Of a DNA stretch of 64,000 nucleotides, positions 44,979 to 53,947 are shown piece by piece. How positions within the stretch are numbered: position 1 is the first letter of the stretch; each line of letters opens with the position of its first letter. The stretch is taken from contig JAHHII010000003.1 of assembly GCA_019358855.1 (NCBI GenBank), forward strand, positions 434,001 through 498,000. The letters run 5' to 3'. This DNA is from Timaviella obliquedivisa GSE-PSE-MK23-08B. Lineage in GTDB: Bacteria > Cyanobacteriota > Cyanobacteriia > Elainellales > Elainellaceae. The translations under genes were made by a program, and so were the position numbers. Under the pieces are notes generated by a model. That model was not told the origin of the DNA and did no database searches. It worked only from the letters and a program-made list of their open reading frames with translations.

Positions 44979-45422
44979 ATGAAGCTAACCACCCGTGGAC
45001 ACTATAGTGTTAAAGCTCTGCTCGACTTGACTTTGCAGCCTAAGCACCAACCCACTTCGGTGAAAGCGATCGCCCAACGCCAAAATTTACCTGCTCCCTA
45101 TTTAGAAAAGCTGCTGATTGAACTCCGGCGCGCCGGATTAGTCGAATCGGTGCGAGGTGCCCAAGGCGGCTATCAACTAGCGCGATCGCCAGCACAAATT
45201 TCTTTGGGTCAAATTTTAGAAGCCGTGGGTGAAACCGTCGACCCTCTGCCTAAACATACCTTAGAGGCAGAACAATCTGAAGATTGGGTGACCCTAACGC
45301 TGTGGCATCGGCTTCACCAGAAGGTAAAAGAGTCGTTATACAAAATAACCTTAGAAGACCTTTATTATGATGCGCGAAGTTGGAAGGCATCTCAGGGCGA
45401 ATCGACCAATTTTGTTGTTTAA
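44979..45422 (+). CDS. Rrf2-family transcriptional regulator lacking cysteines
   Basis: 147 residues. The N-terminal winged helix is clear: M-K-L-T-T-R-G-H-Y-S-V-K-A-L-L-D-L, I-A-Q-R-Q-N-L-P-A-P-Y-L-E-K-L-L, and R-G-A-Q-G-G-Y-Q-L-A-R-S-P. IscR-type members use three cysteines to hold a Fe-S cluster; this protein has no cysteine at all, so it must sense something else or act constitutively. It lies 120 bp before rplU. Confidence 0.9.
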   Translation: MKLTTRGHYSVKALLDLTLQPKHQPTSVKAIAQRQNLPAPYLEKLLIELRRAGLVESVRGAQGGYQLARSPAQISLGQILEAVGETVDPLPKHTLEAEQSEDWVTLTLWHRLHQKVKESLYKITLEDLYYDARSWKASQGESTNFVV

Positions 45423-45542
45423 GTTGACAAGCATCCTGTCTATTCGTCACAATAATGAACTGGTTATTAAATTGCTCGGATCAGGTTTTTGTTAAACGTA
45501 GAGAGAATCTACTACCTGTACGGCGTCTTTAGAGGAATTTTC

Positions 45543-45923
45543 ATGACTTACGCAATTATTGAGACGGGCGGCAAACAGATTCGGGTTGAACCCGGTCGCT
45601 TTTATGACATAGAGCGTCTTGCTGTTGAGGTGGATGACACAGTAACCATTGAGCATGTTCTATTTGTAGATTTTGATGGAGAAGCCTCGGTGGGTCAGCC
45701 CATTGTGGCTGGAGCAACGGTACAAGGAACGGTGTTGCGCCACTTCCGCGATCGCAAGATCATTGTCTACAAAATGCAGCCTAAAAAGAAGACCCGCAAA
45801 AAGCAAGGGCACCGTCAAGAATTAACTCGGCTAATGGTTAATTCCATCAATATGGATGGTAAATCTGCTACCGCTCCTGACAGAGTAGAGGCTCCTATTC
45901 CTGCTGCATCTATTGCAGAGTAG
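45543..45923 (+). CDS. rplU: 50S ribosomal protein L21
   Basis: 126 residues starting [15 protein letters not shown], with AGAGGA 7-8 nt before the ATG at 45543. An upstream ATG at 45489 is ignored because the added residues are not in the family. The [15 protein letters not shown] block is typical. Forms an operon with rpmA (38-bp gap). Confidence 0.98.
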   Translation: MTYAIIETGGKQIRVEPGRFYDIERLAVEVDDTVTIEHVLFVDFDGEASVGQPIVAGATVQGTVLRHFRDRKIIVYKMQPKKKTRKKQGHRQELTRLMVNSINMDGKSATAPDRVEAPIPAASIAE

Positions 45924-45961
45924 TGCGTTAAAGTAATTTAGAGAGAAAGGTAGAGGAAACT

Positions 45962-46264
45962 ATGGCTCACAAGAAAGGTACAGGTAGTACTCGTAACGGT
46001 CGGGATTCAAATGCTCAACGCTTGGGCGTTAAGCGCTATGGTGGGCAAGCTGTAAGAGCGGGCAATATTCTGGTTCGTCAGCGGGGCACCAAAATCCATC
46101 CGGGGCCCAACGTGGGTCGGGGCAGCGATGATACGCTGTTTGCTCTCGTTGATGGAGTCGTTACTTTTGAAAGAAAAGGTAAAGGACGCAAGAGAATCTG
46201 TGTTTATCCTCCTGTAGCTGCTGTTGCTGTTGAGGCGGTTGCCGTTGAGGCGGTTGCTGCATAG
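45962..46264 (+). CDS. rpmA: 50S ribosomal protein L27
   Basis: 100 residues. N-terminus [16 protein letters not shown], then [11 protein letters not shown]-x-H-P-G. Near the peptidyl-transferase centre of the 50S subunit. The last 15 residues are a V-A-V-E-A repeat, a longer tail than most L27s. Second gene of the rplU-rpmA operon. Confidence 0.98.
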   Translation: MAHKKGTGSTRNGRDSNAQRLGVKRYGGQAVRAGNILVRQRGTKIHPGPNVGRGSDDTLFALVDGVVTFERKGKGRKRICVYPPVAAVAVEAVAVEAVAA

Positions 46265-46312
46265 GCGATCGCTAGAGCGTTGGCACTAGGTTGTTCAATC
46301 AAATTTCTAGGG

Positions 46313-46342
46313 GGGTTATAGTCGAAAGGCTGTAACCCTTTT
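46313..46342 (+). terminator. Rho-independent terminator of rplU-rpmA
   Basis: GGGTTATAG (46313-46321) pairs with CTGTAACCC (46330-46338), including one G-U pair, and is followed by four T. Confidence 0.8.
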
Positions 46343-46356
46343 AAGTTGAAGTGTTT

Positions 46357-47343
46357 TTAGGTTGAGCTATCGCTGACCAGTCGAAGGAATTTGTCTAAAT
46401 CCGCAAAGGTGCCAGCGTAGGTGCTAGTGGGCGTGTCATAGCCTTTTAGGTTGACGGTATATTGCTTGAAAAGGCTAAATTCAGATTCTGCCAAATACTC
46501 GTAGGTGGTTTCGCCAAAGGCAATGTCTAAGCCGATTTGCTTTGTAGAAGATTCCAGACGAAATGCTGCGTTGACTGTATCGCCCAAAGCGGTGTAATCG
46601 GGGCGATCGCCCGATCCGGTATTGCCGACCATGGCGTAACCTGTATTCAACCCTGCCCCAATTCGTACCGGAGCAGGCAATGGATATTTTTCATGAAGCT
46701 GGCTTGTCATTTTATGGAGGGCATTTAGGGCATTAGCGATTCGCACCATTTCTTGATGCTCAACTGCCTTAGCGCCATGAATCCAGACTGCCATTACCGC
46801 ATCGCCAATATATTTATCAACCCAGCTTCCGTACTCTCGAATAATTTCTCCAGCACAGCGAAACCAAGTCCCAATCACTTCTGATAGCACCTTTTCATCT
46901 AACTGCCGCGTCATACCAGTAAAATTGCGAATATCAACAACTAGCACTGAAATGTAGCGGCGGACATGCAGCGTAGCAGTAGCCGAAATTTCGGGCATCT
47001 CCATGCCCACTGGGGTGACAAACAACTGGGTGACATCAGGACAATAAAAATCTAGTTCGGTTTGCCCAAAAGTGAGATGATCGCCATTTTGAAGTGTGAC
47101 AGGCACACTGACTCGTCTGCCATTGACAAATGACCCGTTCCGACTGCCCAAATCAATGAGGTAAAATTCTCCATTTTCCATGCGCTGAAACATGGCATGG
47201 TTGCGCGAAATCCAGCGATCGGGCAACACGAAGTTGTTGTCGTCTCCCCGTCCTACTGTCCAGCAGGTAGTTCCAACTAAAGACAGGTAACGATTACCTG
47301 AATCAGTTTGCAGTATTAAGTGAGGGATGGGTTGTACAGTCAT
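46357..47343 (-). CDS. FHA-domain class III adenylate cyclase
   Basis: 328 residues. An FHA phosphothreonine-binding domain at about 24-95 (G-R-G-D-D-N, I-S-R-N-H-A, D-L-G-S-R-N-G-S-F-V-N-G) is followed by a class III cyclase domain at about 128-300. Metal ligands: D in V-V-D-I-R-N-F-T and D in Y-I-G-D-A-V-M. The K in V-D-K-Y-I-G-D, plus G-D-T-V-N-A-A-F-R-L-E-S, point to ATP rather than GTP. It should make cAMP under control of a Ser/Thr-phosphorylated partner. No membrane segments, so cytoplasmic. Confidence 0.93.
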   Translation of the reverse strand: MTVQPIPHLILQTDSGNRYLSLVGTTCWTVGRGDDNNFVLPDRWISRNHAMFQRMENGEFYLIDLGSRNGSFVNGRRVSVPVTLQNGDHLTFGQTELDFYCPDVTQLFVTPVGMEMPEISATATLHVRRYISVLVVDIRNFTGMTRQLDEKVLSEVIGTWFRCAGEIIREYGSWVDKYIGDAVMAVWIHGAKAVEHQEMVRIANALNALHKMTSQLHEKYPLPAPVRIGAGLNTGYAMVGNTGSGDRPDYTALGDTVNAAFRLESSTKQIGLDIAFGETTYEYLAESEFSLFKQYTVNLKGYDTPTSTYAGTFADLDKFLRLVSDSST

Positions 47344-47466
47344 CAGCAGCGAAAAGTCCTGATTTAATCAGGGTTCATCCTTACTTTTCCCGTTTCAACC
47401 CACAACTATCCGCTGAATGGGTTTAGGAAAGATTCAATCATAGCCCTATTCCCGCCTCTCATTTCG

Positions 47467-48210
47467 TTAAAAGCTAACTGCGACGAACCAGAACAATCCA
47501 TCTACTAATAACGTACTCAAAACGGCACCCGCAAAGACCCAGTGGTGAAGTTGCTGAGAGCGGAGAGGAATGCAGCCAATGATAAGCAGCGTTGCAATGA
47601 GGGCGATCGCCCAACCCACGCCCGAGGGAGTTTGAATCTGTGCTACAGCACTTTGAAAAATCGGTTGTAGACTATCTTGTAAACTGTCAGGTTCAACCTG
47701 CATGACCTGCCGCCAAGAGGGCAGGAGGTTCATCAAATAAAAGTAGGCATCGGTGATGGCAGTGCCTAGCAATGAGCCAAGGTAGAACCAGTTGCCTACT
47801 TTGCCCCAACCTTTTGCTAAGCAAATTATGGTGAAAGGAAGGGCGATCGCTTCAATAGGCAAATGCCACAAAGGTTCCCAGCGCAGCCAACCCCAGTAAA
47901 TTGAACCTGCTAACCAGGTCAAGCTAAATCCCAGCAGCAAATCCCCTGTTAAGTAAGTAGAAGGTCGATTCCTGAGGAAAAGACTGAGCCATAGCCAGCC
48001 TAGCGTGGCAATTAAGCTAAATTCAGGAACAATCCTGACTAAGGGAGCCTGAAAAAACACTGGAACCGAGACGAGGAAAGCCGCGGCTGCAAAAAACTGC
48101 CATTTTCGAGATACCCATTTCTCTAAAGATAAAAGGGAAGAAAACCTGTCGCCCAAGCTGGGAAACGGGTCTGGATAGTTTTTTGTAGAAGGGGGCGTAT
48201 AGGAGGACAA
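47467..48210 (-). CDS. DUF3120 membrane protein
   Basis: 247 residues with about 6-7 membrane helices; the cyanobacterial DUF3120 family is recognisable from W-Q-F-F-A-A-A-A-F-L-V-S-V-P-V-F-F-Q-A-P, G-S-I-Y-W-G-W-L-R-W-E-P-x-W-H-L-P, and G-T-A-I-T-D-x-Y-F-Y. Function unknown. The only in-frame start near the family N-terminus is TTG (48210), so the start is uncertain. Divergent from uppP. Confidence 0.82.
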   Translation of the reverse strand: MSSYTPPSTKNYPDPFPSLGDRFSSLLSLEKWVSRKWQFFAAAAFLVSVPVFFQAPLVRIVPEFSLIATLGWLWLSLFLRNRPSTYLTGDLLLGFSLTWLAGSIYWGWLRWEPLWHLPIEAIALPFTIICLAKGWGKVGNWFYLGSLLGTAITDAYFYLMNLLPSWRQVMQVEPDSLQDSLQPIFQSAVAQIQTPSGVGWAIALIATLLIIGCIPLRSQQLHHWVFAGAVLSTLLVDGLFWFVAVSF

Positions 48211-48394
48211 GGTTTTCTGATAGATTAGTTTATTTTTCTTAACATATCACATTTATATCCCTAGGGGGGGGATACGTTTTTCTATCATAGTGACATTCTT
48301 CCGGTTGCGCAGATCATTCCAAGGTAAGATTAACGGGGTATTTTGCGGCGACAATAACTCCATCAAACTTTGTAGCTGACAACTAGGACTTACC

Positions 48395-49222
48395 GTGGAA
48401 TTTTTTCAACGCTTGTTTCAGGCAGTGGTTTTAGGAATTGTGCAAGGCATTACAGAGTTCCTGCCTATTAGCAGCACTGCCCATCTTTTGATATTTACCA
48501 AAGCACTGGGTTGGACAGATGTAGGACAAAAGTATTTTGTAGACGCAATTCAGTTTGGAAGTGTGATTGCTGTCGTACTGTACTTCTGGGTTGACATCCG
48601 TCAAATTTTGCCAGGGGGATTGGCGGCGGCTCGCCAAAAAGACTGGAACCGGGAAGAGTGGAAGCTTCTAGTCGGGATTGCGGTGGGCACACTGCCTGCA
48701 TTAATCATGGGGTTAGTGGTCAAAAAACTATTGCCGGAAGATGCTCTAGAAAATGTCTTGCTGATTGCGATCGCCTCTATTGTCATGGCGTTGCTTTTGG
48801 GCTTGGCGGAGCAGGTGGGCAGCCGGAAACGTGGGTTTGATTCGCTACAAATTCAGGATGGAATTCTGGTGGGGTTTGGGCAGATGTTGGCGATCGTTCC
48901 AGGGGTCTCTCGCTCGGGTTCTACTTTAACCACTGCTTTATTTTTGGGCTTAGAGCGCCAGACCGCTGCTCGGTTTTCTTTTTTGTTAGGAATCCCGACC
49001 CTGACGATCGCCACTCTCTACCAATCTGTTGAAGCCTTTAGCAATGTTGATACCTCTATTGCTCTGATAGTGGGGATTGTCTCAACGTTCATTTTCTCCT
49101 ACCTGTCAATCGCCTTCCTACTAAGGTTTTTACAGCGCAATAGTAATTGGGTGTTTGTGTGGTATCGACTAGCCTTTGGGGTATCGCTGTTGGTGACGAT
49201 CGCCAATGGAGCGCTGACATAG
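48395..49222 (+). CDS. uppP: undecaprenyl-diphosphate phosphatase
   Basis: Dephosphorylates undecaprenyl-PP so the lipid carrier can be reused for peptidoglycan and other glycans. 275 residues, about 8 helices, with both signature motifs: G-I-V-Q-G-I-T-E-F-L-P-I-S-S-T-A-H and V-P-G-V-S-R-S-G-S-T. GTG start. The polyprenyl-sugar glycosyltransferases of this window would depend on this carrier pool. Confidence 0.96.
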   Translation: MEFFQRLFQAVVLGIVQGITEFLPISSTAHLLIFTKALGWTDVGQKYFVDAIQFGSVIAVVLYFWVDIRQILPGGLAAARQKDWNREEWKLLVGIAVGTLPALIMGLVVKKLLPEDALENVLLIAIASIVMALLLGLAEQVGSRKRGFDSLQIQDGILVGFGQMLAIVPGVSRSGSTLTTALFLGLERQTAARFSFLLGIPTLTIATLYQSVEAFSNVDTSIALIVGIVSTFIFSYLSIAFLLRFLQRNSNWVFVWYRLAFGVSLLVTIANGALT

Positions 49223-49351
49223 ACCGAGGAGAGGCGAAGCTTTCGAGTCTTAATTTCTGGCACTGTTGCACAATCTACAGCCCGAATATTTCGCCCCTCA
49301 CCCATAGCCTGCCAGAACTACGGGTTCACAAAATACTATGGGTTCACAATA

Positions 49352-50437
49352 CTACGGGTTCACAATGTACTCAGATGAAATACTCTCTGCTTTCCCAGAT
49401 GCTACAAGCGCCTGGTAAATTAAAGCTGCTACCTCAGCCCGAGTCGTGGGTTGATCAGGCTTAAGCTGATCTAAGGCAGGATAATTGACTACAATATTTG
49501 ACTCAGCCGCAGTTCCGGCTGCTGGGACTGCCCATTCTGGAATCTGAGCCCTATCTTGAAACAACGTCAAAACAACTTCCGGCTGCTCGGGACGAGGCAA
49601 TCCTAGACCATTGACCAACGAAAGCAAAACTTGAAGCCGAGAAACCTCTTTGTTGGGTTGAAAGCCACCATCGGGATAGCCTTTCAAAAAGCCCTGTTTC
49701 ACTGCCCCATCAATAGCTGGAGTTGCCCAAAAGTTCGCGGGTATGTCGGTAAAGGCGATCGCGCCCTGACTCTCTGGTTGGTCAAACGCTTTTTGCACTA
49801 AAACTGCGTACTCGGCGCGAGTCACTGACTGTTCCGGACGAAAGGTGCCATCAGGAGAACCCACAGCAATTCCGCGTTTTGCCAACCCTTCTATAAATGG
49901 ACGTGCCCAATAGTCAGGGGGTACATCTGGAAAACTGGTAACCGCCGCGATCGGGGTGGCAGGGCTAGCAGTAGGCGCTGGAGATGCAGGCGCAGCACCC
50001 GATGCAACAACACCAGCAGCAGGTACAACGGCAGGGAGAACAGCGCCAATAAAGTTGCCATTGTTAACGCGATTGGGTTGCGTTGGCGACACAGTGCCTG
50101 AAACATTTGGCTGGACTGAGGCATTTGATTGGACGGTTGCTGGAACATTTCCTTGAGCAACAGCAGAGGGTTTAGCAACTGGAATAGGTGCTTGAACCGT
50201 GGGCGAAACTATTGTAAAAGCAGATCCTTGAGGCGATAGTAACCCTTCAGCAGGTGAGGCAACCGTGGGATTTAATGATTCTCCTATCAGCGCCAACTCT
50301 TCAGGTTGACGAGTCAACCCCCAGAAGAGGATAGAGCCGATCGCCCCAAATGCGACCAAGATGGCAATCATTTCGTCAAAACCAAGGGGCTTTTTACGCG
50401 AGGGCTGAGTAGAAGCTTGATCAGGTTGTTCTGACAT
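49352..50437 (-). CDS. SLH-domain protein with N-terminal membrane anchor
   Basis: 361 residues from the ATG at 50437 (AGGATGG 6 nt upstream); an ATG at 50488 is less likely. One membrane helix near the N-terminus (I-A-I-L-V-A-F-G-A-I-G-S-I-L-F-W), a Pro/Ala/Val-rich linker of about 120 residues, then three SLH repeats (F-P-D-V-P-P-D-Y-W-A-R-P-F-I, F-T-D-I-P-A-N-F-W-A-T-P-A-I, W-A-V-P-A-A, each with G-x-x-D-G-x-F-x-P or similar). SLH repeats bind cell-wall polysaccharide, so it probably ties the inner membrane to the wall. Confidence 0.87.
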   Translation of the reverse strand: MSEQPDQASTQPSRKKPLGFDEMIAILVAFGAIGSILFWGLTRQPEELALIGESLNPTVASPAEGLLSPQGSAFTIVSPTVQAPIPVAKPSAVAQGNVPATVQSNASVQPNVSGTVSPTQPNRVNNGNFIGAVLPAVVPAAGVVASGAAPASPAPTASPATPIAAVTSFPDVPPDYWARPFIEGLAKRGIAVGSPDGTFRPEQSVTRAEYAVLVQKAFDQPESQGAIAFTDIPANFWATPAIDGAVKQGFLKGYPDGGFQPNKEVSRLQVLLSLVNGLGLPRPEQPEVVLTLFQDRAQIPEWAVPAAGTAAESNIVVNYPALDQLKPDQPTTRAEVAALIYQALVASGKAESISSEYIVNP

Positions 50438-50526
50438 GATGACCATCCTGCAATGTGATTGTGGGTCTTGAATAATCTCGGCAGTCAAATTAAAGTGCCT
50501 AAATTATCCCATAGGTGTTAAAAAAT

Positions 50527-50686
50527 CGGCGCTGCTGAATGCAATATGAAAATCATGTTCCCCTACCCTCGCAGGGAAGGGGCTAGGGGTTAGGTTTCGA
50601 CAACACAGCGAGACAGACCTCTCCCTAAATCCCTCTCCTAAAGGAAAGGGACTTTGAAGGATTCATATTTTGATTCAGCAATGCCA
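50527..50686. repeat. second palindromic repeat family, copy 2 (intact ends)
   Basis: 160 bp with inverted ends GGCGCTGCTGAAT and ATTCAGCAATGCC (two mismatches), continuing into TATGAA/TTCATA. The core CCCTAGCCCC and TCCCTTTCC-like blocks are shared with copy 1 in the other orientation. AAAAATC lies on both sides (one extra A on the right), a possible target duplication. In the 50438-50993 gap I see otherwise only a 7-bp HIP1-containing hairpin at 50881-50906. Confidence 0.7.
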
Positions 50687-50993
50687 AAAAATCATGTAGG
50701 GTCGGAAAACTTTGCTTTTAGGTTGATACAGGTTTATTATGGGTCAACCTGTGATCCCCACGGACAAGCAGCAGACCGGATGGCGGTGTAGGTTGTGCTG
50801 AAAATGAGCCTACTCAAGTCTTCCAAGTCAGCCGTCCAGCGTCAAGAGTTAAAATTGACATCTGTAGAAGGCTTTGCCACGTAGGGAGCGATCGCCTCAT
50901 CCCTACTTTGTTTCAAGAGCTTTTGGCTATCAACATTGAAACCATGGATCAGCATTTCTCGCAATTTATGCAGTTGCAGAGTTGATATTTGAT

Positions 50994-51776
50994 CTAACCT
51001 CTACTTTTCATCACCAACTCACCTTTAGGAATTAGCGGATCGCTTGCCAACTCTGCGGTAATTAACATCTGAGCAACATCTTTACTACAAACTGCCTCTG
51101 GAGCCGACCAACTGACGATCGCCCCAGCATTAAACTCGCCGCAATAGGTCGGCTTTGTTGCACTCGCCGCGATCGCCCATAAGCGATAAACTTGCCCTTG
51201 AGGCAACTGAGGTAAGTCATTCACAATCGTTATCTGATTTTTTGCCGGAACGACGACCAGGCTGCCAGAGGTTTGTTGAGTTCCTTCAAGGGCATAAAGC
51301 TGAGCATTGGGTTGTTTTAGCGCTGCCGTTAAAGCCGCATCATTTTTGGCTGCCTGTTGTAATTGCCCAATCATGGTTTGGTTTTGTTGCATTTGTTGGT
51401 GCAACCGATAGTTATCAACAGCAAGAGTAACCAGGAGAAGAGCAGCGATCGCCCCACCCACGTTTTTCCAAAGCACATTCTTTCTAGGTTTTTGAGAAGA
51501 AGGAAGCGATCGCTCCTCCCGAAAAATTCCTACAGGTTTTTTATCTGCCTGAGCTTGGCTCAAAATCGTAGTTCGTAAATGCGGCGGCGGTTCTGGTTCT
51601 GGCAAAGCATAAGGCATCAGCGCTAAGACCTCTTGAAAGTGGTCTACTTCTGAGGTGAGGTCAGGGTTTTCAGATAGCAGCCGTTGTAATAATTCAGCTT
51701 CCTCAGAGCTAAGGTCACCGAGGGCATATCCTGCCATCAGTTCTTGCCAATTTTCAGGAAGAGGAGAGTAGGTCAT
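50994..51776 (-). CDS. anti-sigma factor, RskA type
   Basis: 260 residues. N-terminal cytoplasmic sigma-binding part (M-A-G-Y-A-L-G-D-L-S-S-E-E-A-E-L-L at about 14-30, a zinc-less variant), one membrane helix (V-G-G-A-I-A-A-L-L-L-V-T-L-A-V, about 105-120), then an RskA-like extracytoplasmic domain (L-P-Q-L-P-Q-G-Q-V-Y-R-L-W-A-I, then Y-C-G-E-F). It lies 71 bp downstream of the ECF sigma gene in the same direction and is its likely partner. The single membrane span makes it a possible target for the PrsW-like protease upstream. Confidence 0.9.
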   Translation of the reverse strand: MTYSPLPENWQELMAGYALGDLSSEEAELLQRLLSENPDLTSEVDHFQEVLALMPYALPEPEPPPHLRTTILSQAQADKKPVGIFREERSLPSSQKPRKNVLWKNVGGAIAALLLVTLAVDNYRLHQQMQQNQTMIGQLQQAAKNDAALTAALKQPNAQLYALEGTQQTSGSLVVVPAKNQITIVNDLPQLPQGQVYRLWAIAASATKPTYCGEFNAGAIVSWSAPEAVCSKDVAQMLITAELASDPLIPKGELVMKSRG

Positions 51777-51847
51777 GGCACATCAGAAAGGGGAAAACGG
51801 GGGCTAGTAGGAGTAGCCATAGTGGAGGAATTTCAATGGGGCTTTTT

Positions 51848-52426
51848 TTAAACTTGATGCTGCAAGGTTTGACGCAACTTCAATAGTCCTTGACGAGAGC
51901 GAGTTTTAACCGTTCCTAAGGGAATATTAAGTCGCTTGGCAATCTCAGATTGACTCAATCCTTCGTAGTAGGCAATTTCTAGGATAAGTCGCTCTGATTC
52001 AGGTAGCTGTGACATAGCGTCTCTCACAAGCTGCGATCGCTCTCCCATGGAAGCTTGTTCTAATGGAGTAACAACCGTCTCGTTTTTAACAATGCCCTGC
52101 CACCGTTGAATAAATCGTAGCTTTGTACCACGCGATCGCAATTTGTCGATAGACCGGGAACGGGTCATCGTCGTTAAAAAACTACTTAGGGAACCCCGAT
52201 TAGGGTTATAGGCATCTCGTCGCCAAAGCGTCAGAAAAACTTCTTGGGTGATATCTTCAGCCTCCTCCGAGTTGCCCAGGATTTTATAAGCCAGACCGTA
52301 CACCAGCCTAGAATAACGATCATAAAGGCTGCCCAGAGCATTCACTTGTCCCTCTCCCAGTGCGATCAGGAGATCAAGGTCTGAGGGTGAATGAGTAGCT
52401 TTAATTGCAGACGAGTCTAAATCCAT
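51848..52426 (-). CDS. ECF-type sigma-70 factor
   Basis: 192 residues. Region 2: Y-D-R-Y-S-R-L-V-Y-G-L-A-Y-K-I-L-G-N-x-E-E-A-E-D-I-T-Q-E-V-F; region 2.4-type R-G-S-L-S-S-F-L; region 4: Q-L-P-E-S-E-R-L-I-L-E-I-A-Y-Y-E-G-L-S-Q-S-E-I-A-K-R-L-N-I-P-L-G-T-V-K-T-R. No regions 1 or 3, so an extracytoplasmic-function sigma factor. Gene order PrsW-like protease / sigma / anti-sigma. Target promoters unknown. Confidence 0.95.
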   Translation of the reverse strand: MDLDSSAIKATHSPSDLDLLIALGEGQVNALGSLYDRYSRLVYGLAYKILGNSEEAEDITQEVFLTLWRRDAYNPNRGSLSSFLTTMTRSRSIDKLRSRGTKLRFIQRWQGIVKNETVVTPLEQASMGERSQLVRDAMSQLPESERLILEIAYYEGLSQSEIAKRLNIPLGTVKTRSRQGLLKLRQTLQHQV

Positions 52427-52530
52427 AGGTTTTAGAGAATAACGCTCAGACAGGACAGCATTTTTTGTGCTGCCCTACCTTATAAGCGACTTTATATAGT
52501 ACGGGGACTTAGGCAAATTGGATGATTGAG

Positions 52531-53847
52531 CTATTTTCCGCGCTCGGCTTGCCGCATTTCTTCTACCATTTGGGGGTTGCGCCGCAGATAGGTGAAAAAC
52601 AGCAGGATGGAGAAGCCAATAATTAGAGGGCCTGAAATTCCTCCTGCAACCGTATTGTAGATGCCATGGAGGGTAGCGGCGATCGCGATTCCCAGCGTTA
52701 AGATAATGCCCTGACGCGATCGATTGATGGCAGCCAAGCCCATAAAGTAGCCAACAATGCCCGCCAAAACAGCATGAAACAGCGGTAAGGAAACAAACCG
52801 AATGGTATTTGCCGCCACATAAGAGCCAAACCCTAAATTGCCAGCCGTCAAGCCAAACGCATAGCGGATCGAGTAAGCAGCGCCTTCGGCGATCGCAAAC
52901 CCCAGTCCCGACATTGACCCATAAAAAGCTGCACTATGCGGATCGCTCAACTTTTGCTGACGTAACAGCAAAAAGTAGACAGGTAGCGCCTTACAAACTT
53001 CTTCTAAAAGCCCTACCCCAAAAATGCTTCCTAGCAACCGATGAACAAAACCCAGCTTAGAGACTTCATAAAGCTCAGTAAACGGTGGAATGCGTTGAAA
53101 CACTAGCAAAATAGGAATGCCAATGAAAGCAGTAAACAGCAGACATTTCAGCGTATTGCTCCAAGAAAATTGGGGCGGCTGAATGAGGTGATGCAGCACT
53201 ACTCCTAAAATTGAGGCGTAATAAATTCCTAGCAGCCAGGTTGTTTGCGTTAAAGTGGCTTTTTCTGAGACCAGGTTAACCACTAAGGGAAACAGCACAA
53301 AAAAAAGCAGCAGCCGGATATTGGGGCTTTGATAAAGTTCTGGGTTGAAAACGTCTTGGTAGGGCAGAAAAGAAGCCCAGTGAAACTGTCGCAACTTTTC
53401 CCATAAACCTCGCGCTGGCTTGAACGGAGCGATCGCCCCAAAACTTCTCTCCTTAGGCACCACCACCAGCGCAACTAAAGCATGAGTCACATGAGGCTTT
53501 TCAAACTGGGGCTGTTCTATCTGAAGTTCAGGTTGCAGATTTTCGAGCGCTGGAAGAATAAATTCCTGCGACCAGGTTGGAGCCGCCTCGCCAAGCTGCT
53601 GACTGTAGACTCTTACCAGTTTGACTGAAGGAATCCTGAGGCTAGTAATTTGCTTTTGAATAAATTGGACGAATGCGGGCTGTGATAACGGGCGGGAAGA
53701 ACACAGCAAGATCTTGAGGCATTGATCTCGGAGCAGCAGTTTTGCATTGATTCCTCTAGGCTGTAGCTGGCGATTTAGAACCTGGGCGATCGCCCCCAGG
53801 TCGCCTTGTTGAGCTTTGACCAAATCCGACTGAACCATTCCCGCCAT
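52531..53847 (-). CDS. PrsW-family intramembrane protease with an extra N-terminal domain
   Basis: 438 residues from the ATG at 53847; nearby TTG (53856) and ATG (53838) starts are possible. Residues 1-130 are a soluble domain repeated in cyanobacterial proteins (D-L-G-A-I-A-Q-V-L-N-R-Q-L-Q-P-R-G-I, L-R-I-P-S-V-K-L-V-R-V-Y-S-Q-Q). From about 185 on there are about 8 membrane helices with the PrsW glutamate motif E-E-V-C-K, then I-A-E-G-A-A-Y and two histidine-bearing helices (P-L-F-H-A-V-L-A-G and A-T-L-H-G-I-Y-N). In Bacillus PrsW makes the first cut in the anti-sigma RsiW. Here it lies 104 bp upstream of sigma / anti-sigma, transcribed in the same direction. Confidence 0.88.
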   Translation of the reverse strand: MAGMVQSDLVKAQQGDLGAIAQVLNRQLQPRGINAKLLLRDQCLKILLCSSRPLSQPAFVQFIQKQITSLRIPSVKLVRVYSQQLGEAAPTWSQEFILPALENLQPELQIEQPQFEKPHVTHALVALVVVPKERSFGAIAPFKPARGLWEKLRQFHWASFLPYQDVFNPELYQSPNIRLLLFFVLFPLVVNLVSEKATLTQTTWLLGIYYASILGVVLHHLIQPPQFSWSNTLKCLLFTAFIGIPILLVFQRIPPFTELYEVSKLGFVHRLLGSIFGVGLLEEVCKALPVYFLLLRQQKLSDPHSAAFYGSMSGLGFAIAEGAAYSIRYAFGLTAGNLGFGSYVAANTIRFVSLPLFHAVLAGIVGYFMGLAAINRSRQGIILTLGIAIAATLHGIYNTVAGGISGPLIIGFSILLFFTYLRRNPQMVEEMRQAERGK

Positions 53848-53947
53848 TTTCAGCAACCTAGCAAAAAAGCATCTTTTAGATTACTTAGAATAGCCTGGAT
53901 CGCACAGCAGAACCGAAAACAGAGCTTAAGAATGGCACATCTATACT

